The notes under the pieces are model-generated. The model was not told where the DNA came from. It saw nothing but the letters and a program-made list of their open reading frames with translations, and did not search any database. Shown in pieces: positions 32,881 to 43,447 of a stretch of 64,000 nt of DNA. Each line of letters opens with the position of its first letter. Positions within the stretch are counted from its first letter, which is position 1. Source of the DNA: Rhyacophila brunnea (lineage: Eukaryota > Arthropoda > Insecta > Trichoptera > Rhyacophilidae); contig JAGYXB010000558.1 of NCBI GenBank assembly GCA_022495005.1, positions 1 to 64,000 on the forward strand. Reading direction: 5' to 3'. Position numbers and translations under genes: made by a program.

Positions 32881-33066
32881 AACGCTGTAAAAGAAAACCT
32901 TGTCAAAATAAACCTTTTTTCCTGATTTTACCTTATCTATATGAATTACTTATTGAAAAATGTCTCCACTTTCCTATTTGTCAATATGTCTATAAAGTTT
33001 TTATAATAATTCTCCTATTTTTTGTATTATCACTTTCACTGAATGTGATCTTCCATGTTCTTTTAG

Positions 33067-34122
33067 TTTATTCCTGGAACCTCTGCATTGACTTACATTC
33101 CTGGTCTCGAATCCTCAAGAAGTGTGTCAGGAGAACAAGAGCCACACAATGAGTTACAGATTATGGACATCAATAAAAAACTGGAAGTTTATAAAACATT
33201 GATTTCAGACATCATTCGTTGTACTGCTAACCTAAATCAAATGCCACCGTTCGGTGTATTTAATGATTTGTTGGTGCCTATTATAAAGCTAGAGAAGAAA
33301 GCATTTCATAAAAGAAACTTTGTATGCAGTATTTGTTTTGATATTTTTGCAACATTATTTTCATTAAAACGTCACAAAGCGATTCATAATAAGTCAATTG
33401 GAAATATGACAATAGCGAGTATGAAAATATATAAATGCAATATATGTAATTATCAGTGCACACGATCTGATTCCATGAAACTACACAAAATGGATCATTC
33501 TGGAGAAAAGCCATTTAAATGCGATCAATGTGATTACTCATTTAAAGGTTCTAATTCGCTGAAACTACACATAATGACGCATTCTGGTGAAAAGCCATTT
33601 AAATGCGATCAATGTGATTATTCGTGTACAAGGTCTAGTAAGCTTAAACTCCACCAAATGACCCATTCTGGTGAGAAACCATTTAAATGTGATGAATGTG
33701 AATACTCGTGTATCACATCTAGTAAAATAAAACTTCACAAAATGACTCATTCTAATGAGAAGCCGTATAAATGTGATGAGTGTAATTACTCGTGCATACA
33801 GTCTGGTCACCTCAAAGCACACAAATTGATTCATTCTGGTGAAAAGCCATTTAAATGCGATTATTGTGATTTTTCATGTACAATATCATCTGTCTTGAAA
33901 CGACACAAAATGATTCATTGGGAAGAAAAGCCTTTTAAATGTGATCAATGCGACTACTCATGTATCACATTTAGTAAGATCAAACTTCATAAAATGACGC
34001 ATTCTGGTGAAAATCCTTTGAAGTGTGATGAATGTCATTACGCGTGCAAACAGCCTGTTCACTTAAAAGCACACAAAATGATGCATGCTCGTGTAAAGCC
34101 ATTTACTTTATTTGATGTATAA
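33067..34122 (+). CDS. Zinc-finger gene C, terminal exon: C2H2 protein with 9 fingers
   Basis: The exon starts after gttcttttag with FIPGTSALTYIP, phase 0, and codes for 351 residues, giving a 449-residue protein with the two upstream exons. It has an acidic stretch with IIKLEKK, an isolated finger FVCSICFDIF...HKAIH, a short gap, then eight tandem C2H2 fingers with HSGEKPFKCDQC linkers. Fingers 5 and 8 share the ITSSK/ITFSK helix type, and 6 and 9 share GHLKAH/VHLKAH, suggesting a duplicated three-finger block. The array ends at TAA, but decayed fingers continue for about 300 bp. A DNA-binding nuclear regulator is expected from the family. Confidence 0.92.
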   Translation, partial: FIPGTSALTYIPGLESSRSVSGEQEPHNELQIMDINKKLEVYKTLISDIIRCTANLNQMPPFGVFNDLLVPIIKLEKKAFHKRNFVCSICFDIFATLFSLKRHKAIHNKSIGNMTIASMKIYKCNICNYQCTRSDSMKLHKMDHSGEKPFKCDQCDYSFKGSNSLKLHIMTHSGEKPFKCDQCDYSCTRSSKLKLHQMTHSGEKPFKCDECEYSCITSSKIKLHKMTHSNEKPYKCDECNYSCIQSGHLKAHKLIHSGEKPFKCDYCDFSCTISSVLKRHKMIHWEEKPFKCDQCDYSCITFSKIKLHKMTHSGENPLKCDECHYACKQPVHLKAHKMMHARVKPFTLFDV

Positions 34123-34445
34123 TGTTTTGTTCGCAACATTTGTTTTGCAACAATGCAATAATATTAATTCTGTTGGAAAGCCGTTTAATTATTATCAATG
34201 CAATTACTGATCCCGGTGAAAACCTTTTAAATACAGAGATTGGAATTTTTGCGTAGAATTGAATGAATAGAATAGATTAGAATAGAATAGGATAAATAGA
34301 ATTGGATGAATAGAATTTGCAAAAAATTCATTCTGTTAAAACGCTGTTCAATTACTGATATAGAAGATAAAATAAATCATAATATCATGAATGGCCACAA
34401 AATGGCTCATTCGGGAGTAAACATAATATTATGTAAATGTAAGGT
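34123..34445 (+). pseudogene. Decayed finger tail of zinc-finger gene C
   Basis: Beyond the stop, broken reading frames still spell finger pieces: NSVGKPFNYYQCNY near 34165-34210, then GHKMAHSGVN near 34393-34425, separated by stops and a GAATAGAATA-type simple repeat at 34255-34318. This is the remnant of fingers lost from the open array after a premature stop. Confidence 0.6.
34255..34318. repeat. GAATAGAAT-type short tandem repeat
   Basis: Imperfect units of gaatgaatagaat and relatives fill about 64 bp inside the decayed finger tail of unit C. Confidence 0.6.
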
Positions 34446-34532
34446 TTTTTTTGTAGAGATAATTATAATAGAATACACCTAAGTAGTATGTATATCGTAT
34501 GTGTTTGCCATGTGTTTAATATTGTGCTAGTG

Positions 34533-35468
34533 CAGGGGTCGGCAAAGTCTTGAACCAAAAGAGCCAAATATGAGTGGCACAACGGTTAAAAAAATCGAGA
34601 GCCATGCGTATATTTTCTTAAGTATGATTTAATTAAATGAATTAATTAAATTTTATAATTGTTTATTTATTAAGTGAAGAAGATTTCCCGAATAAAACTA
34701 ACGTACATACTTAATATTATATGTTTTTATTGTTGACAATATAAATATAATTTTTACGGATTATGAATTACATACAGTTTTTACGCATTCCTTAAAACTA
34801 ATGTGAACAATGACCTTCCTAGCATTTCTTTGGAAAGTGTGTATGTTTGGTAATATGTAACTTGTAGTTTTTAATTTTAGGCACGACTCCAAAAATTCTC
34901 ATCGGCTATTTTTTGGCTTATCTAAATGCTATTTATATTGTTCATGTTTGAAAATGATTGTTCACATATATATTATTGTGTATACTCGATTATGAGTTCG
35001 GAAATCTATTCCATAATGTGTATTCAAAATCGTAGTATCTACTTTATGTATATCTTTTAGAGCGCCCCTCTTGTGTTGTGAAATTAAATTGCATTTGTCT
35101 CTCTCCAAATCCTCAAGACCTGAAAATTTTGAGCTCCATGACTATTTGCTTGTTAAATCCACCAATAAAATTGTATTTCAACAGTGCTCGTGTCAATATA
35201 AAATGGAGAAAATTTTGATTTGTCGACTTTTGCAATGGGCGGATTTAAAACAACAATCATACCTTTATGCCTCAACCATCATGGAGGAAAAATTATTCTC
35301 GCGATAATGTCATTATATAATAAATAATAAGTGTACAAATCAATGACAAAAAATTAAAATTGTGAATTTTGCAGAAGTTTTTGTAAAAATTGGGAATTTG
35401 GCAAAAAGCCGCACGCCAATACCCAAAGAGCCACATGCGGCTCGCGATCCTCGGTTTGCCGACCCCTG
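34533..35468. mobile_element. hAT transposon, second long copy, no intact transposase
   Basis: Ends CAGGGGTCGGCAAAG / GGTTTGCCGACCCCTG, flanked by a perfect 8-bp duplication TGCTAGTG (34525-34532, 35469-35476). Part of the interior (GTTCATGTTTGAAAATGATT) resembles the element at 20659. The open frame at 35071-35307 has no recognisable motif. Confidence 0.88.
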
Positions 35469-35681
35469 TGCTAGTGTGTACCGTTCAAAAACGTGTTGAA
35501 ATAATTAACCTAATAATTATAGGTACATACAAATTTACTTCCATAGCGAATCAATGAACTTCAAAAAGTAGAAGTTATAATATTATAAAATTAATTTTTA
35601 CAAACAATAGACAATATTTGACAACTAAATTTAAAAAAAAATCTCTTATTTACAAGCCAATCCAGATATCTGCACTGCAAC

Positions 35682-35895
35682 CAGTGATGCCAACCGTACT
35701 ATAATTATAATACAATGCTATAATTTTGATTTCGCGAAAATTGTAAAATACTATAATTTTACGCCAAATATACCAAAATAATATAATTTTAAAGAATTCA
35801 AGTCGAAAAATGTTCATGTACTATATATTTTTCAGAATTACTATAATTTGTACGCCATTGTACTATAATCAGCATAGAAAAATATGGCAACACTG
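35682..35895. mobile_element. Small AT-rich hAT-like MITE with perfect duplication
   Basis: CAGTGATGCCAACC and the inverted ...ATGGCAACACTG form the ends. ACTGCAAC is duplicated exactly at 35674-35681 and 35896-35903. The 214-bp interior is made of CTATAATTTT-like motifs. Confidence 0.8.
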
Positions 35896-35974
35896 ACTGC
35901 AACGCAAGTAACGCCTTTACAACGTTGACCTCGGAATATATAATTCACAATATTACATTTGACATTATATATAC

Positions 35975-36353
35975 TTAAGGCTATACTTCAGCTGGGGCAC
36001 GGTCTTAAACAATCGTGACTACGCGACGTGAAGATTGTGCAAATGACGCGTGCAAAATAAAACATAATTTGTCATGAAAAGCCAACATGCGTCTATTTAA
36101 TGTTATGTTTATTGTTCTATTACTAATAATAATAATAATAATAAATTCATTGACATGTTTTCTTTTTCACGTAAATGGGTAACGTTTTTTAGTAATCTTT
36201 ACACGATTTACGAATTAATTCCCCCGCCGCCATCAAAAAACTAATTGACGTGTTTACCGCTCGACTTTCGCTCTCCGATTACCAGTCGGTCCGAATTTTT
36301 GTCGCACCTATAGTTGAAAATTATTTTCCGTTTCACTGAAGCTGAAGTCTTAA
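35975..36353. mobile_element. piggyBac-like MITE, copy 3
   Basis: TTAA at both ends; TTAAGGCTATACTTCAGCTG start, TGAAGTCTTAA end. Body as in copy 1. Confidence 0.75.
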
Positions 36354-36683
36354 ATCATACTTTATTTTTCATTTATCCCACTTTCTAATAATTTAATGTA
36401 AATTCTAATAAATGTAAGTATTGCACTATCACATTTGAGTCGTTTTTTGTGACCCGGTTTTCGCTTTACGGTATATTCAAGCGCTATGGTATTCACCAAT
36501 GATGGTAAATGCACACTAACACTAACAGAGACTAAATACAGTTAATTCTCGTTAATATTATTACAACAAAATGCCGTAAAAATCCGTACCTAATAGACAT
36601 TTAGATACTAATCACTTATAATACAATCGCATAAATCGTCATTACTTGGTTATAGCATATTACGTAAACTGAATGCATCAAAT

Positions 36684-38238
36684 CATTGCCCACTGAAGAA
36701 GGAAACCGATACATTACACGACTGGGGCCTTATGTTGTAACTTGCGAGTTAAAGTCGCCCGGCCGACATGACGTCATATGACATCATTGTGACATACTAT
36801 CGGAGTGAGTCAAAGCATTCGAGAAATTAACGCTACTCAAATACCGGCGTTATTTAACGTCCCCATACACGAATAGGTGTTTCAGCATAATTATATCTAT
36901 GGTGAGCCGTGTGCGTTGGGCGGCTTGCCTCGAGCGTGTATTGAGCTTACGTCACAATTACGTCATGTCGTCGGGTGACTTCATATCACAAGTTATAACA
37001 TAAGGCCCCTGCAGCCCTATGTTCTAACTAGTGATATCAAGTCAGCCGACGACATGACGTAATTGTGACGTCAGCCAATACACGCTCACCATAGATATTA
37101 TTACGCTGAAACACCTATTTGTGTATGGGGACAATGAATAACGCCAGCATTTGACTAGCGCTATTTTCTCGAATGCTATTATCACTCCGGTAGTACGTTA
37201 CAATGATGTCATATGACGTCATGTCGACCGGGCGACTACAACTCCTAAGTTCTAACATAAGGCCCCTGGTCTTACTTTTCGCCCCTCCCGTTGTCTATGG
37301 ATGACCTGTCATTGCCTGCCATTATCTATAGAGTGCTCATACTGACGCGTCCGTCGTATTCGCCTGTCGGAGTAGGTATTCTTAGTTTCAGATTTCTTTC
37401 AGATTATTTTAATGTATCTTGGAGACCTTGGTGGTTTAGTGGTTACTACGATTTCATTATTGTTTTAAGAAAATGTTCGTAAATATAATGGACGTTGAAT
37501 AGAATAATACAATCCAAAAGTCTAGATATGCGTCATTTTTAAGCAACTTATTTAATATAATAATTAATAACCCCAATGTGACGCCCGAAAAGTAATTCTG
37601 TTATGTATTGTGTCGTTCTGTTTATACAATACAATGTTATTAAATTGTGCCATGTGCTAGTTTTAGTGCCACATGTCTACCTTAAATTCAACAAGCAAAA
37701 TATTTAATTATTTAAATGTCCGATTTGGCATCCTTGTTTACATTAACAACTAGTGACAGCCCTGATTCCATGATTTGGGATCACGCGCCGCCATCTTTAG
37801 ATTAATAAAACCTGAGCATAACTTTTCGCACAAGCAACGAGTGGTCCACTGCCATACTATTTATTGATAACATACTTGCAAGCAGAGTTTGGTATTCTAT
37901 AATGACTGAAGAGTATAAATAAGTTATTAGTTATTGTCGTTTAGAATCGACTGTCACATTGACAAACGTCCTAGTGTATTATGATATTAATATACACAGA
38001 AGAAGTTTACTTATTTTGATCGTCACTTCCAATTATTAATAACACATAACCACTAAATCAGATGAACTCCAAGATACGTTAAAATAATCTGAAACTAAAA
38101 ATACTCCGACAAGTGAACACGACAGACGCGTCAGTATGAGCACTCTATAGGCAATGACAGGTTATCCATAGACCACGGGAGGGGCGAAAAGTAGGACCAG
38201 TCGTGTAATGTATCGGCTTCCTTCTTCAGTGGGCAATG
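36684..38238. mobile_element. Long inverted-repeat element K with nested MITE pair
   Basis: CATTGCCCACTGAAGAAGGA at the left is inverted at 38219-38238, and the match extends about 42 bp outside the insert and another ~150 bp inside it. The arms contain family S sequence (GTCTATGGATGACCTGTC). An inverted pair of other MITEs is inserted in the left arm at about 36726-37266. Confidence 0.7.
36726..37266. mobile_element. Head-to-head pair of GCCTTATGTTGTAAC MITEs
   Basis: Copies at about 36726-37012 and 37013-37266 lie in opposite orientation and match the element at 28150. Outer ends GGCCTTATGTTGTAACTTG and ...TTCTAACATAAGGCCCC are inverted. The pair is inserted in the left arm of element K, with TGG on both sides. 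Confidence 0.7.
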
Positions 38239-39176
38239 GATCAAGCCATATAATTAGACCAATCGAAGCGATTCCCTCTGTTTGTCGATACAAGCGGAAA
38301 CCATTCGATCGTAGCGGGTGGATACTCGTCACTCTTTATGTAGCTTCCGACCAGAGAGGATATCAACAAATGTCTAAAAAGTTTCTGTTTCATCAAAATC
38401 CATAATGGCGGTATTCGGCAACCATCAATCTTATAATTATTCACAACTAGTAAATAAATAAATAAATAAATAAATTATATGTTTATCCATGTACCAAGGC
38501 AAGCAATCACACATATTTTTCATGTTATGTATGTAAGAGTTCTAAAAATTCAACCTTCTATTGTTTAAGTATAAAATATATAACACATAAAATTAATCAA
38601 ATGTTTTATTTAATTAGTTTGTAATGTTTATTTTTGTTTTTTACACATTTTTGACAAACAGGATTAAGTTAATAAGGCGCCCAGGTAAATTACAACGTTT
38701 TTCTTAGCTCGTATTCTTATTTGTCCGGTGGTTCTTTGTCCGGGACAAATCTTGCAATCGATTTTAGCTAGACATTTGAAACTTTTAGAATATATCAGAA
38801 CACGATGCCAATGCATTTTTATTACTTTAGCCATCTTGAAAGAGAATTGAATTCATTTTCAGATAATTCTGTTTTGTATGAAAAGTTATTTCGATACCAT
38901 TATTAGTTGCTAAGCGGACTGTCCTAGCAACGAAATTATTAATATATACGTGTTACTATGGAAATCAATATGACATTTCAGTATTATTTCTATCAAGTAC
39001 GAATTTTTTTGATCGTTTAAGCTAGTCTAGTAAAGTTTATATGATTCAACAGAAAATTTAAAAACATCGTATATTAAAAGTTCTTTTTATCTTGTAATTA
39101 GTTTATATAAGACACGTCATTGAGATGGGGTGTACCTATATGATATTAATATATAATTTTTTTAATGAGATAGTCT
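38239..39176. other. Intergenic DNA, nothing recognised
   Basis: Contains an AAAT simple repeat near 38450-38475. The open frames at 38208-38444 have no motif and overlap the arm of element K. Confidence 0.4.
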
Positions 39177-40143
39177 AAGTAGCGACGGATGGAGGTAGGC
39201 TGTTACGATCTGCCATAAATAGTGCACATTAAACTTTGTCAGTAATACGTGTTTGTTTTCATTGAAATAATAAGTACTTACTACAATTTTTCAAATCGCG
39301 TTGGTTGGTTTTTTAAAAATCAATTAAACCCTGACTACACCAAACCATAATATTGGTATATTTTGGGCGATATGACAAAATTATGCACATCTTTTCATTC
39401 ATACTTATTTGTTTTCGTTAGATTAAGACTACAAACGACACATATTGTTGGTTTATTTTTTGAAATTCAATAAACCCCGCCTAAACCAAACTATAATAGA
39501 TAACAAATATTATGCTATGTATAAAATATTCAAAGTAATGTATGATTTGGTTGCATAATTTTAGATATTTTATAGATATACGAGTATTTTTTGACTATTA
39601 TCTATTGTGGCTTGGCGTTCGCAGGGTTCAATTGAATTTTAAAAACTAACCAACGCCCAGTGACGTCCCTTGATAAAATGCCGATTCATTTTAATTTATC
39701 ATCCTTTCATGAGTCCAATATCTAAGAAATGTGTTGTATGGATACATTACCAACAAAATATCAGACTAATTGCAAATCTGCAAGTGTGGTCTCTGGTTTC
39801 TGGTCACCAAGGACGTTGAAGGGCAACGGAAGTAAACTAGATATCGTAAACCCATAAAACCAGTGAGCTGATTTTTTTGATGGATAGGTATTTTCATTAT
39901 TACTAAGTTTATGTAGCTATTTCTATATATTATATTCCAAATGATTTTCCTCGATTTGCCGCCCTTCGAGTAACTACCGCCCCCAAGTGACGCTCAATCT
40001 GCCTACCCCCACAAGACGTCACTGCCAACGCCATCTGAAAATTGTAATAATATTTCAATTTAAACAAATACGTGTGACTGACAAAGTTTAATCTGGACTA
40101 TCTATGTTGGATAGTAACAGCCTACCTCCATCCTTCACCACTC
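39177..40143. mobile_element. hAT-like element, CAGTGGCGAAGG family, copy 2
   Basis: Flanked by exact GATAGTCT duplications (39169-39176, 40144-40151). Inverted arms of ~95 bp include GATGGAGGTAGGCTGTTA and AAACTTTGTCAG. A CAGTGACGTC-family element is nested at 39658-40024. Confidence 0.8.
39658..40024. mobile_element. hAT-like element, CAGTGACGTC family, complete nested copy
   Basis: CAGTGACGTCCCTTG ... CAAGACGTCACTG, with an exact 8-bp duplication CCAACGCC on both sides (39650-39657, 40025-40032). This is the cleanest copy and defines the family as hAT-like, 367 bp here. Confidence 0.87.
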
Positions 40144-40559
40144 GATAGTCTTCGACAGAAGCTTTGTTTGTTAAAGCGAATCTTATAACGACAGAGATTA
40201 AAAGTTTTTCAATACTTTATCGATGAAAAATATTATATTTCATTTACTTTTTTTCTTATTCACAAAATGAGTTTTTTTAAATAAACACTTTTTGCCAATA
40301 CATGGTTTTAATTATTTAACCATATCGGGCCGTGAATTGATGACAAGTGTACGTTTACGGTTTTCGTTTATAGTTGTAAATTACATTCATTTTTTTTTTT
40401 TTTTTTTGTGATTTTACCGAGGCTTTGACTGCGACTCGCTGTCATATCGCCTCTTCTCTTCTAGAAGGGGATCCTTCGATCAGGTCCTCACTCCTATTCT
40501 GTTAAATGGCTTTATAATTATTTTGTCTAGCTCTTCCGTCTTTCTTTCTTTCTTCTTTA

Positions 40560-40793
40560 GACGCCAGTGTTTTATGCACCAGAATCGCTCTCCTCCGTAT
40601 CCATCCCTTCTGTATTTTCGATACATCGTGTAATCATTGAATTTCAGATAGTCTAATTCAGACCTCAGCCAAGTCTCTGAGATTAATGCTATTGAAATTT
40701 TTGTCTTATTAAGTAGAGTTCTATATCATCCTTTTTTTGCTTCATACTTCTGGCATTCCATTGTAAAATCCTAATTTGTTTTTTATTATCCAT
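40560..40793 (-). pseudogene. ORF2 N-terminus (AP endonuclease start) of the same retrotransposon
   Basis: The minus strand reads MDNKKQIRILQWNARSMKQ, then, after a shift near 40690, SIALISETWLRSELDYLKF and YRKYRRDGYGGE. QWNARS and ISETWL are hallmark motifs of non-LTR endonuclease domains. The frame stops at the internal deletion junction near 40555. Confidence 0.78.
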
Positions 40794-41388
40794 TTTGCTC
40801 CAGAACCTCCCCTAGAATTTCCTTTAAGTGTCCTTCTTTGAATTGTTTGCATACCCAGTCCACTGCTTGTATTATTAGTTGTTTAATGATCTGCTGCCAG
40901 TCTCCCCCTTTCAGCAAGACTTTCATAATTTCTCCCATCGCGTTAACCTCTGTCTTCCCCTTTGAATTTTTCTTATTTTTTGTAGGCTTTACGCTACTAC
41001 CTGTAGATATTATTGTTGAGCCTGAAGCTTCTACCACCGCTTCTTCTTTCTTTTTGTTTTCCTTAGTTTTTTGAATTGTTTCGCTTTCATCTCTTCCTAC
41101 GATTTTTTTTTGTTTTAATATGTCAGCATAGCTATTATTTAACATATTTTTTTTTGCTTCCTTGAAAGGTATGTTCATTTTTTTCATTGCTTCTTTGCAA
41201 TTCTTTTCCTCTTGCCACTTTGGGCATTTTTGGCTGTTTGCCGCGTGGTTACCTTTGCAATTGATGCACGTAATTTCCTCATTTTTTTCGCAGGTTTTGT
41301 GGTTTTCACCACACTTAGGGCACGTTTCTACTGTACGTCCGCAATTGTTCGCGATATGCCCATATCGCCAGCATTTGTAGCATTGCAT
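40786..41388 (-). CDS. ORF1 (gag-like, zinc knuckles) of the Jockey-like retrotransposon, 5'-truncated
   Basis: The open frame of 200 codons begins MQCYKCWRYGHIANNC and has three zinc-knuckle-like motifs: CYKCWRYGHIANNC, CPKCGENHKTC and CINCKGNHAANSQKC. A Lys-rich hydrophilic tail follows and it ends at TAA. This is the C-terminal half of a nucleic-acid-binding ORF1 protein that packages retrotransposon RNA. The real start is lost by 5' truncation. Its stop overlaps the ATG of ORF2 within ATGGATAA. Not a host gene. Confidence 0.8.
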   Translation of the reverse strand: MQCYKCWRYGHIANNCGRTVETCPKCGENHKTCEKNEEITCINCKGNHAANSQKCPKWQEEKNCKEAMKKMNIPFKEAKKNMLNNSYADILKQKKIVGRDESETIQKTKENKKKEEAVVEASGSTIISTGSSVKPTKNKKNSKGKTEVNAMGEIMKVLLKGGDWQQIIKQLIIQAVDWVCKQFKEGHLKEILGEVLEQNG

Positions 41389-41661
41389 AACCCTGAATAC
41401 ATACGGTAATTACATTCATTAGTTTACCTACCTTATTTTAAATTCCTTATTCAATTAACACTTTCGCAAAATTTACACGTTTTTTCTACAGAGGCTGATA
41501 TGGCAATGTGTTCAATGATATATTTAATAATTACTTTTTTATTTAACGAATAATTCACTAGATTTAAGAATGTAACATTCTAATTATTGTGCAAAATGAA
41601 ATATTCGACCCCAGGACCTCCTGGTATCCAGGTAGTGGACACTATACATTCACAGATTTTT

Positions 41662-41838
41662 TAAAATTATTAATAACATTCTCCTTGCTTTTTCGTACAA
41701 GATGGTTGTAAGTAATTTTGAACAACCACAAAAACCCAGGCTTTGTGAAAAAGACATACATATTGTGTCCTCGCCGGGAATCGAACCCAGAACTCTTGAA
41801 TGGTAGGCCAGCGCTTTAAGCACTGCACCACGAGAGCA
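41662..41838 (-). mobile_element. tRNA-derived SINE, family 2, copy 1
   Basis: On the minus strand: a head CTCGTGGTGCAGTGCTTAAA, box B GGGTTCGATTCCC, then a body with AAGCCTGGGTTTTTGTGGTT. It matches the copy at 63568. Confidence 0.8.
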
Positions 41839-42889
41839 CAGATTGAAGGTATTTTTAAAAATGTGGAATTTTACTCTCCCCTAGGATTCATTCGAATTTT
41901 AAAAGGTGCGAATAAAAAGAATCCATATAGGATTATTCAAATGCAACCACATCATTTTTTGGATTTTAGTACTTATGCCAAAATACTACATTATAAAAGT
42001 ACTTATACTATTTTCCAAAGTTTGTGCCCTTGAATTTACTCAGTGCGATTTTCAAGTTGGCTATAAAATATCTTTTAATGAATTGGATTACGTCAAAACC
42101 AATTTAAAACCAGCAAGGCATTCCGCACAAATCACCACGCACTTTATCCGGTTCCTAAGATTTTGCCATCTAACCCTTTATAGGGCAAAGGTCGAAAACG
42201 GTTTATTTATTGACCACTTTATTTATGAGCTATAAGTCATACACTAAATAAGGAAATATCAACCTTAGTGCGTCAAGACGTTGTTGAGTACGTTCTCTGG
42301 TTATGAAATAAACCATCTAATATGAAGTGTACGTCAATCGCTCGCAAAACACTATTTCAACGATTGGTCGATGTATCAGCCATTGCGCGTTTGCGGTCGC
42401 GACTCGATTAATTCGCAAGTGACACGTCTTGACTTTGCAAGTCATTTTGTTCCCATTTATATTACGTGTTGTGAAAAAGGTATGTACATAAGTATTTAAT
42501 ATGCATTTATTTATCGATTTACATTATATTTTTTACAAATATATTGTGATAGAGTACTTGTTTCATCATTCTATTGCCAAGCGGGAATTACATAACCTCA
42601 AATTTGCAATTCGCACGGCTGACTTCTAGAATTATTTTAAAAATAAAAAAGCGGCTTAGGCAGCTGTATATAGTTATATTTTATTGTAAATATAGTATAC
42701 TATCATAAATATATTTTAGTTATACTCAAAATATTTGGGATCGGAAAAGTTTTCAAAATATCCGGGAAGAAATGGTGTTTTTTTGTTAGTTGTGACATCA
42801 ATTGAATGCTTAGGAAGGTACTAAATTACTATCAATATCGCAACTTTCATGGGTTTGTATTGTATTATATTTGACTGTAGAAGTAACAT

Positions 42890-42965
42890 CATCATCAGCT
42901 GGGGTCTATCCACTGCTGGATGAAGGCCTCCCCTATCATACTCCATTTTTCTCGGTCATTTCGTA
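42890..42965 (-). repeat. RTE retrotransposon 3' tail
   Basis: Minus-strand GAGGCCTTCATCCAGCAGTG ... CTGATGATGATG matches the 3' end of the element at 14603. It lies within the piggyBac-like element. Confidence 0.7.
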
Positions 42966-43029
42966 ATATGGTAATGTTGTAGGTCGGTAGGTACTGTTAC
43001 GATAATATTTTTTATTTTTGTTTTAGTTC

Positions 43030-43194
43030 ATGAGTAAATCTAAGGAAAAAAGCTGTCGATGTACTTATTGTAGTACGGCTAGAGTGCCAAAACGCATATT
43101 TTATTTTTGTAAGCAGTGTAACGTACCACTTTGCATACTATGTTTTGAAAAGTATTACGTAAATGAGTGTAAAAAAATTAAAAATGAATTGTAA
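43030..43194 (+). pseudogene. piggyBac transposase C-terminal cysteine-rich domain
   Basis: Reads MSKSKEKSCRCTYCSTARVP, then IFYFCKQCNVPLCILCFEKY and a stop. The C-x2-C...C-x2-C...LC-x2-CF-x2-Y pattern is the zinc ribbon at the end of piggyBac transposases. A good acceptor (tttttgttttag) precedes it, so it may be the last exon of a deleted transposase gene. Confidence 0.75.
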
Positions 43195-43447
43195 CTTTTC
43201 TTACGATTTAAAAAATAATATGTACAACCATTATTTATTTGTTTTATTTGAAAAAAATATATCAAAAAATCAAAAAAAAAAGACCTGAATGGGCACTGGT
43301 GAATAAAAAAACCATCACAAATTATAGTTTTTCCAAATTTCTGATAGGTATTTTTATTTTGAAATTGTTTTAAGATATTAAATATCTGATGCAAAATGAT
43401 AGAGAACGGTTTGAAATGAAGAAAAAAATGCTTTGCCCTATAAAGGG

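Larger units (their letters stand above)
40392..41407 (-). mobile_element. Jockey-like retrotransposon, internally deleted, with target duplication
   Basis: A minus-strand insert with a poly(A) end at 40391-40408 and a 13-bp duplication AATTACATTCATT (40379-40391, 41408-41420). It keeps the 3' part of ORF1 and the first ~60 codons of ORF2. It then jumps to the same 3' end as seen at 32586, so most of ORF2 is deleted. Confidence 0.87.
42174..43447 (+). mobile_element. piggyBac-like transposon, internally deleted, at a CTAA target
   Basis: Exact 17-bp inverted ends CCCTTTATAGGGCAAAG, with CTAA directly outside both (42170-42173, 43448-43451). It contains a single recognisable coding remnant, the transposase C-terminal zinc ribbon (43030-43194). 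CTAA instead of TTAA is unusual for the superfamily. Confidence 0.72.

Noticed and set aside
35071..35307. Small host gene of 78 codons
   Set aside because: It lies wholly inside an hAT element with perfect duplications and has no recognisable motif.
40786..41388. Host CCHC zinc-knuckle gene or retroviral gag
   Set aside because: It is bracketed by a target duplication and poly(A), and followed by an overlapping ORF2 endonuclease start, so it is non-LTR ORF1.
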